Assembly: GCA_012522645.1 (NCBI GenBank)
Contig: JAAYKC010000050.1
Coordinates: forward strand, 1-25,127
Length of the DNA: 25,127 nt
Reading direction: 5' to 3'
Origin: Thermoplasmatales archaeon
Lineage (GTDB): Archaea; Thermoplasmatota; Thermoplasmata; Methanomassiliicoccales; Methanomethylophilaceae
Made by a program: the position numbers and the translations under genes. The notes under the pieces were generated by a model. That model was given only the letters and a program-made list of their open reading frames with translations. It did no database searches and was not told where the DNA came from. Positions 22,201 to 25,127 of the stretch are shown here, in pieces. Positions within the stretch are counted from its first letter, which is position 1, and each line of letters starts with the position of its first letter.

Positions 22201-22823
22201 GGATACCGGCACGTATGACGGTCGCCCACATCCTTGAGATGATAGGGGGAAGGCTCGGCTCAATGGAGGGCCGCACCGTTGACGGAACGGTGTTCTCCGG
22301 AGAGAGGGAGGAGGCCATCCGTGACGGGCTCGTCAGGAACGGGTTCAAGAACACGGGCAGGGAGGTCATGTATGACGGCACCACCGGCAGACAGATCCAC
22401 ATGGACATCTATACCGGGGTGATATTCTATGAGAAGCTGCACCACATGGTCAGCGGAAAGATGCACGTCCGTTCCCGCGGTCCCGTGCAGATCCTCACAC
22501 GCCAGCCCACAGAGGGACGTTCCAGGCAGGGAGGTCTCAGATTTGGTGAGATGGAGCGCGACTGCCTGATCGGCCACGGTGCCGCCATGGTGATCAAGGA
22601 CCGTCTCCTGGATGAGTCCGACGGTACGCAGCAGTATGTCTGCGGCAACCCGAACTGCGGGCACATAGCGATAATGGACAGGCGCGGAGCGGTCTACTGC
22701 CCCGTGTGCAAGAACAACACCAACGTGCACCTGGTGCAGACATCATATGCGTTCAAGCTGCTCATGGACGAGCTGCTCTCGCTGGGTGTTGCGATGAGGC
22801 TGCAGTTGGAGGATTTGAGGTGA
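19224..22823 (+). CDS. rpoB: DNA-directed RNA polymerase subunit B, unsplit (Rpo2)
   Basis: A 1199-aa complete B subunit, the second-largest catalytic subunit. It is not split into B'' and B' as in many methanogens and haloarchaea. Recognisable blocks are RNQNYMAPVYVD near the N-terminus, GGYFIIGGTERVLI, CPAETPEGQNCGLVKN, GVAAGLIPYPEHNSSPR, RRPAGQNFCVAVM, FHGYNIEDALVINKSS, GDKFCSRHGQKGVIG and MERDCLIGHGA. The C-terminal zinc ribbon uses C1140, C1145, C1159 and C1162. An additional CX2C-X23-CX2C ribbon-like insert lies at C672, C675, C699 and C702. GGGAG precedes the ATG by 8 nt. rpoA1 starts 4 nt after the stop. Confidence 0.98.
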   Translation: MRDLVQLYFNERSIVNHHTSSFDDFLATGDNPNSRMQKIVDNIRVPTDDTELGTIRLDPERTNGRNIEIRIGRKRDEDGRVDPQGKPTIRIGAPKVTEANGYSHELSPMEARLRNQNYMAPVYVDFTIIEDGVEKDTESVRVGDLPMMVRSKGCNLNRSVVNEHEQRELSDEEYNRFLIERKEDPMDSGGYFIIGGTERVLITLEDLAPNRVMVEFNEKYGSAVEVAKVFSQKEGYRALTLVEKKKDGMVTVTVPVAPTAIPLVAIMRALGMDSDKEIFDAIVSNESVGDMANIVYANIESSDDVKNYPPNGYHSQEDAIAFLERNFAAGQAKEYRTKKVESILDRSLLPHLGDTKEDRKKKALFLGRVARSVLELSMGQRKEDDKDHYANKRLKLSGDLMEDLFRTSFSSLMKDLKYQLERNWGRKKDELKISSSIRPDLLTHKLLHALATGNWVGGRAGVSQLLDRTTGMSALSHLRRITSSLTRSQPHFEARDLHPTQWGRLCPAETPEGQNCGLVKNAALIIDVSKGFPEKDVDWILKNDLHMSKVGQCKSRVYVNGDLVGSHDVPSKLVAEIRDKRRCGLLSDEINVRYDDEMDEVIINCDEGRLRRPLLVLKNGRTVMTRKHLESIRNNTLKWDDLFREGIIEWVDAEEEEDTYIAVEPFSVPDYCKDCNHPMSSNDVDWMNMGEAGDPVLRCRMCDDEFTMESKITKDHTHMEIDPMVILGVAAGLIPYPEHNSSPRVTMGAGMTKQSLGVPAANYRLRPDTRGHLLHYPQKPMVQTQTMEFVGYNRRPAGQNFCVAVMSFHGYNIEDALVINKSSVQRGLGRSTFMRTYRAEERRYPGGQEDHFEIPSPDVMGARADLSYASLGEDGLIFPEAEVTGTEVLVGKTSPPRFLEEETDFLTPQKRRETSVTVRPGENGYVDSVMVTESENGSRLVRVKVRDQRIPELGDKFCSRHGQKGVIGRLVDQCDMPFTIDGITPDLVINPHGIPARMTVAHILEMIGGRLGSMEGRTVDGTVFSGEREEAIRDGLVRNGFKNTGREVMYDGTTGRQIHMDIYTGVIFYEKLHHMVSGKMHVRSRGPVQILTRQPTEGRSRQGGLRFGEMERDCLIGHGAAMVIKDRLLDESDGTQQYVCGNPNCGHIAIMDRRGAVYCPVCKNNTNVHLVQTSYAFKLLMDELLSLGVAMRLQLEDLR

Positions 22824-22827
22824 TATC

Positions 22828-25127
22828 ATGCGCGGAATAACGAAAAGGATCGGATCCATAAAATTCTCCTGTGTTTCGCCTGAGGAGATAAGGAAGATGT
22901 CGGCCACCAAGGTCATAACGGCCGACACCTATGACGACGAGGGCTACCCGATAGAGATGGGCCTGATGGACCCCCACATGGGTGTCATAGAGCCCGGGAT
23001 ACGCTGCAAGACCTGCGCATGCAAGGTCGACGAGTGCCCTGGGCACTTCGGCCACATAGATCTGGCACTGCCCGTCATCCACGTCGGGTTCATCAAGGAC
23101 ATAAAGTCCATGCTGGAATCCACCTGTCACAAGTGCGGCAGGCTTATGCTGACCCAGGACCAGATAAGCGCCCGCAGGGACAGCATGGAGCGCATGGAGG
23201 AGCTGGGGGCTGACACAGTTGACACCAAGACATTCTCCAAGGAGACCATCAAGGATGCTTCCAGCAAGGGCGTCTGCCCCTACTGCGGCGCCGAGCAGGT
23301 GAAGATAAAGCTGGACAAGCCGACCACGTTCAGGGAGACCACGGACAACCACAAGCTCACCGCGAAGGAGGTCCGTGAGAGGCTGGAGCGCATAACTGAC
23401 GAGGACCTCATAACGATGGGGATGGACCCCAAGACATGCAGGCCCGAGTGGATGGTGCTCACTGCTCTCGCAGTTCCCCCCGTGACCGTCAGGCCCTCGA
23501 TAACCCTGGACTCAGGGGACAGATCCGAGGATGACCTGACGCACAAGCTGGTGGACGTCCTCAGGATCAATCAGAGGCTGAGGGAGAACCGCGACGCGGG
23601 AGCCCCCCAGCTGATCGTTGAGGATCTCTGGGAGCTTCTGCAGTATCATATAACAACATACTTCGACAACCAGACCTCCGGCATACCGCCTGCGAGGCAC
23701 AGGAGCGGGCGTCCCCTCAAGACGCTGACGCAGAGGCTGAAAGGGAAGGAGGGCCGCTTCAGGTCCAACCTCTCAGGCAAGCGTGTGAACTTCTCTGCCC
23801 GTACGGTCATATCCCCGGACCCCCTGCTCTCGATAAACGAGGTGGGTGTCCCCATACCTGCGGCCAGGGAGCTGACGGTGCCGACCCATGTCAACGAGAA
23901 TAACATCGAGATGATGAGGAACCTCGTCCGCAGGGGAATGGAGCCCACGGGCGAGAAAGGGGAGTACGTCCCCGGGGTCAACTATGTTATAAGGTCCGAC
24001 GGGAGGAGGATAAGGCTCACCGACCGTAACGCCGAGGAGGTGGCAGAGGGCATAGAACCGGATTACGTGGTCGAGAGGCAGCTGATGGACGGCGACATCG
24101 TCCTGTTCAACAGGCAGCCGTCCCTGCACAGGATGTCCATGATGGCGCACCGCGTCAAAGTCATGACCGACCGTACCTTCAGGTTCAATCTCTGCGTCTG
24201 CCCGCCCTACAATGCGGACTTCGACGGTGACGAGATGAACCTCCACGTCCTCCAGAGCGAGGAGGCAAGGGCCGAGGCGCGCATAATCATGCAGGTTCAG
24301 GAGAACATACTGTCCCCCAGGTACGGAGGGCCCATAATCGGCGCCATCCACGATTACATAACAGGGGCGTTCTTCCTGACCCACAACAATCCCGTCTTCA
24401 ACAGGATGGAGGCTGTCAACATCCTCTCCAAGCTGAAGGACAAGGACATCCCCGAGCCCATGATCGATGAGGAAGGGAATGAATATTGGACAGGCAAGCA
24501 GCTGTTCTCCATAGTGCTGCCTGATGATTTCCGGACTACGTTCAAGAGCAGCATATGTCTCGGATGCACAAGGTGCAAGAGAGAAGAATGCGAGAATGAC
24601 TCATACGTCAAGATACGCAACGGCCAGCTTCTGATGGGCACCATCGATGCCAAGGCCATAGGGAACAGCAAGGGGAAGATCCTCGACCGCATAACCCGTG
24701 ATTACGGATACGACAGGGCTGCCCAGTTCATAGATGAGGTCTCGAGGCTCGTCCTCGCGGCCATTATGGAGCACGGATTCAGCACAGGCATAGACGATGA
24801 GGACATACCCAGCAGTGCGAAGCTGCAGATCCAGAGCAACAACGCGGATGCGGTGGAGAAGGTCCAGGACTATGTGCGCTCCTTCAAGGCAGGCACCCTG
24901 GCGCCCATGCCCGGACGCACAGTGAAGGACACCCTCGAGGTCAATGTGAAGAAGACCCTTGAGGAGGCCCGTGACACGGACGGACGTATAGCCGAGAAGT
25001 ATCTGGGTCTCTCCAATTCCGCGGTCATCATGGCCAAGGCCGGAGCGAGAGGTTCCATGCTGAACCTCACTCAGATGGCGGGTTGCGGCGGTCAGCAGAC
25101 CGTCCGCGGAGAGAGGCTGTCGAGAGG
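22828..25127 (+). CDS. rpoA1: DNA-directed RNA polymerase subunit A' (Rpo1N), 3' end beyond window
   Basis: The first 766 residues of the largest catalytic subunit; the frame is open to the window end. It starts MRGITKRIGSIKFSCVSPEE. An N-terminal zinc site uses C60, C63, C70 and H73 (CPGHFGH), and a second site uses C100, C103, C150 and C153. The catalytic NADFDGDE holds the Mg-binding D464, D466 and D468. FNRQPSLHRMSMM (about 428-440) and the late MAGCGGQQTVRG (bridge-helix start) are also seen. A CX2CX2CX4C cluster lies at C577, C580, C583 and C588. GAGGTGAT lies 4 nt before the ATG at 22828, overlapping the rpoB stop. Confidence 0.97.
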   Translation, partial: MRGITKRIGSIKFSCVSPEEIRKMSATKVITADTYDDEGYPIEMGLMDPHMGVIEPGIRCKTCACKVDECPGHFGHIDLALPVIHVGFIKDIKSMLESTCHKCGRLMLTQDQISARRDSMERMEELGADTVDTKTFSKETIKDASSKGVCPYCGAEQVKIKLDKPTTFRETTDNHKLTAKEVRERLERITDEDLITMGMDPKTCRPEWMVLTALAVPPVTVRPSITLDSGDRSEDDLTHKLVDVLRINQRLRENRDAGAPQLIVEDLWELLQYHITTYFDNQTSGIPPARHRSGRPLKTLTQRLKGKEGRFRSNLSGKRVNFSARTVISPDPLLSINEVGVPIPAARELTVPTHVNENNIEMMRNLVRRGMEPTGEKGEYVPGVNYVIRSDGRRIRLTDRNAEEVAEGIEPDYVVERQLMDGDIVLFNRQPSLHRMSMMAHRVKVMTDRTFRFNLCVCPPYNADFDGDEMNLHVLQSEEARAEARIIMQVQENILSPRYGGPIIGAIHDYITGAFFLTHNNPVFNRMEAVNILSKLKDKDIPEPMIDEEGNEYWTGKQLFSIVLPDDFRTTFKSSICLGCTRCKREECENDSYVKIRNGQLLMGTIDAKAIGNSKGKILDRITRDYGYDRAAQFIDEVSRLVLAAIMEHGFSTGIDDEDIPSSAKLQIQSNNADAVEKVQDYVRSFKAGTLAPMPGRTVKDTLEVNVKKTLEEARDTDGRIAEKYLGLSNSAVIMAKAGARGSMLNLTQMAGCGGQQTVRGERLSR

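Noticed and set aside
1..25127. CRISPR arrays, insertion sequences, integrases or prophage genes
   Set aside because: No regularly spaced repeats, transposase motifs or terminal inverted repeats with target duplications were seen in reading the window.

Overview
The window is archaeal. It holds an RNA polymerase operon (rpoH-rpoB-rpoA1), archaeal tRNAs without encoded CCA, a Cdc48/VCP AAA+ ATPase, Lhr helicase, aTrm56, Elp3, an F420H2-oxidase-type flavodiiron protein (FprA) and an HdrD-like heterodisulfide reductase subunit. HdrD plus FprA indicate a methanogen. The unsplit rpoB is unlike most class II methanogens and fits the Thermoplasmata side. High GC, with many ATA and AGG codons, and this gene set suggest Methanomassiliicoccales (Methanomethylophilaceae-like). 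That placement is inference. No IS element, phage gene or CRISPR array was seen.

Layout. 1-1325 (+): rlmE and a fumarylacetoacetate-hydrolase-family gene, translationally coupled. 1322-5819 (-): an Lhr-type helicase downstream of a HdrD-like iron-sulfur protein that carries an Ala/Glu/Lys linker and an extra C-terminal domain. 5820-6029: a divergent regulatory region with several palindromes. 6030-7166 (+): a NifS-type cysteine desulfurase. 7187-7392 (-): tRNA-Met(CAU) and tRNA-Asn. 7431-7985 (-): a small winged-helix protein and an unlisted 52-aa Cys protein. 8094-10169 (+): a fluoride channel CrcB, then an HTH regulator, aTrm56 and an HD phosphohydrolase. 10171-10431 (-): a PRC-barrel protein. 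10553-12617 (+): a redox operon of two thioredoxins, a thioredoxin reductase and an HTH regulator. 12702-14918 (+): a winged-helix regulator, a small beta-barrel-like protein and Elp3. 14911-17335 (-): Cdc48 followed by a second PRC-barrel gene. 17386-18573 (-): fprA. 18750-25127 (+): tRNA-Lys, rpoH, rpoB and the 5' part of rpoA1, which runs off the window.

Themes. Many genes serve RNA or translation (RlmE, aTrm56, Elp3, three tRNAs, RNAP). A second group handles redox and anaerobic energy metabolism (HdrD-like, FprA, Trx/Trx/TrxR, NifS). Genes are packed tightly: stop/start overlaps within operons are common, and convergent pairs overlap or abut at their 3' ends. Promoters often show a TATA-like box about 26 nt before the start codon, suggesting leaderless mRNAs for several first genes, while internal operon genes carry GAGGTGAT-type ribosome binding sites.

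Most noteworthy: the HdrD-like protein fused to what looks like a catalytically degenerate Vsr/PD-(D/E)XK-like domain; a CrcB whose pore phenylalanines are replaced by methionines; a thioredoxin reductase without the usual NADPH-binding motif, next to twin thioredoxins; and additional cysteine clusters in RpoB and RpoA1.
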